A stretch of DNA of 35,128 bases. It comes from Methylophilales bacterium 28-44-11. Its GTDB lineage: Bacteria > Pseudomonadota > Gammaproteobacteria > Burkholderiales > Methylophilaceae. The stretch is taken from contig NCGC01000008.1 of the NCBI GenBank assembly GCA_002281475.1, positions 1-35,128 of the forward strand. The letters are read 5' to 3'. Position 1 is the stretch's first letter. Each line of letters opens with the position of its first letter. This document shows positions 35,100-35,128 of the stretch, piece by piece. A model generated the notes under the pieces. That model was not told where the DNA came from. It ran no database searches and saw nothing but the letters and a program-made list of their open reading frames with translations. The position numbers were made by a program, and so were the translations under genes.

Positions 35100-35128
35100 A
35101 TTTATCTTTTAGGATGTACTAAAAATAA
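35100..35128. other. Start of the intI upstream region (cut by window end)
   Basis: Only 29 bases upstream of intI are present, AT-rich and without a strong ribosome site. The attI site, the intI promoter, and any cassette promoter would lie to the right of the window and cannot be judged. Confidence 0.5.

Overview
The window is a chromosomal flagellar supercluster of a Gram-negative, polarly flagellated bacterium, most likely a betaproteobacterium. The lineage is inferred from three things: flgN-flgM-flgA diverging from flgBCDEFGHIJKL, fliE diverging from fliFGHIJKLMNOPQR, and a polar-flagellum module (flhF-flhG-fliA-motC-motD). Moderate GC and overall protein character would fit Methylophilaceae, but this family-level guess is weak.

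Layout. (1) 1-4045, plus strand: 3' part of flhF, a degenerate flhG, fliA, and the motC/motD stator genes. They are tightly packed and overlapping, with no chemotaxis genes between fliA and motC. (2) 4026-8168, minus: a 1380-residue PAS6-GAF-GGDEF-EAL c-di-GMP protein that overlaps the motD 3' end tail to tail. (3) 8414-10185, minus: flgA, flgM and flgN, with a near-consensus sigma-28 (FliA) promoter before flgM. (4) 10396-20659, plus: flgB to flgL (rod, hook, P and L rings, FlgJ muramidase, hook-filament junction), with a second FliA promoter before flgK. (5) 20711-21442, minus: a TauE/SafE (TSUP) permease with its own promoter-like site and dyad. (6) 21569-32631, minus: fliR back to fliF (export gate, C-ring, ATPase complex, MS-ring). 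(7) 32877-33248, plus: fliE, divergent from fliF. (8) 33249-35128: accessory DNA consisting of a REP-like palindrome, a Doc toxin with an AbrB-type antitoxin, and an integron integrase (IntI) at the right edge.

The genes form the usual flagellar hierarchy. FlhF and FlhG set position and number. The fliF-R, fliE and flgA-J products build the basal body and hook. FlgM holds FliA until the hook is finished; FliA then drives flgM(N) and flgK(L), as the two promoters show. MotC and MotD supply torque, and the GGDEF-EAL protein is placed to couple c-di-GMP to motility. Genes for flagellin, FlhA/FlhB, FlhDC and chemotaxis are not in the window.

No gene-free stretch exceeds 300 bases. The largest gaps (8169-8413, 9242-9420, 10186-10395, 25906-26094, 32632-32876, 33249-33441) are described as features. 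I saw no tRNA, rRNA, CRISPR array or intact insertion sequence. The least ordinary part is the right end, where an intact integron integrase abuts a toxin-antitoxin operon; its attI site and cassettes would lie just past the window.
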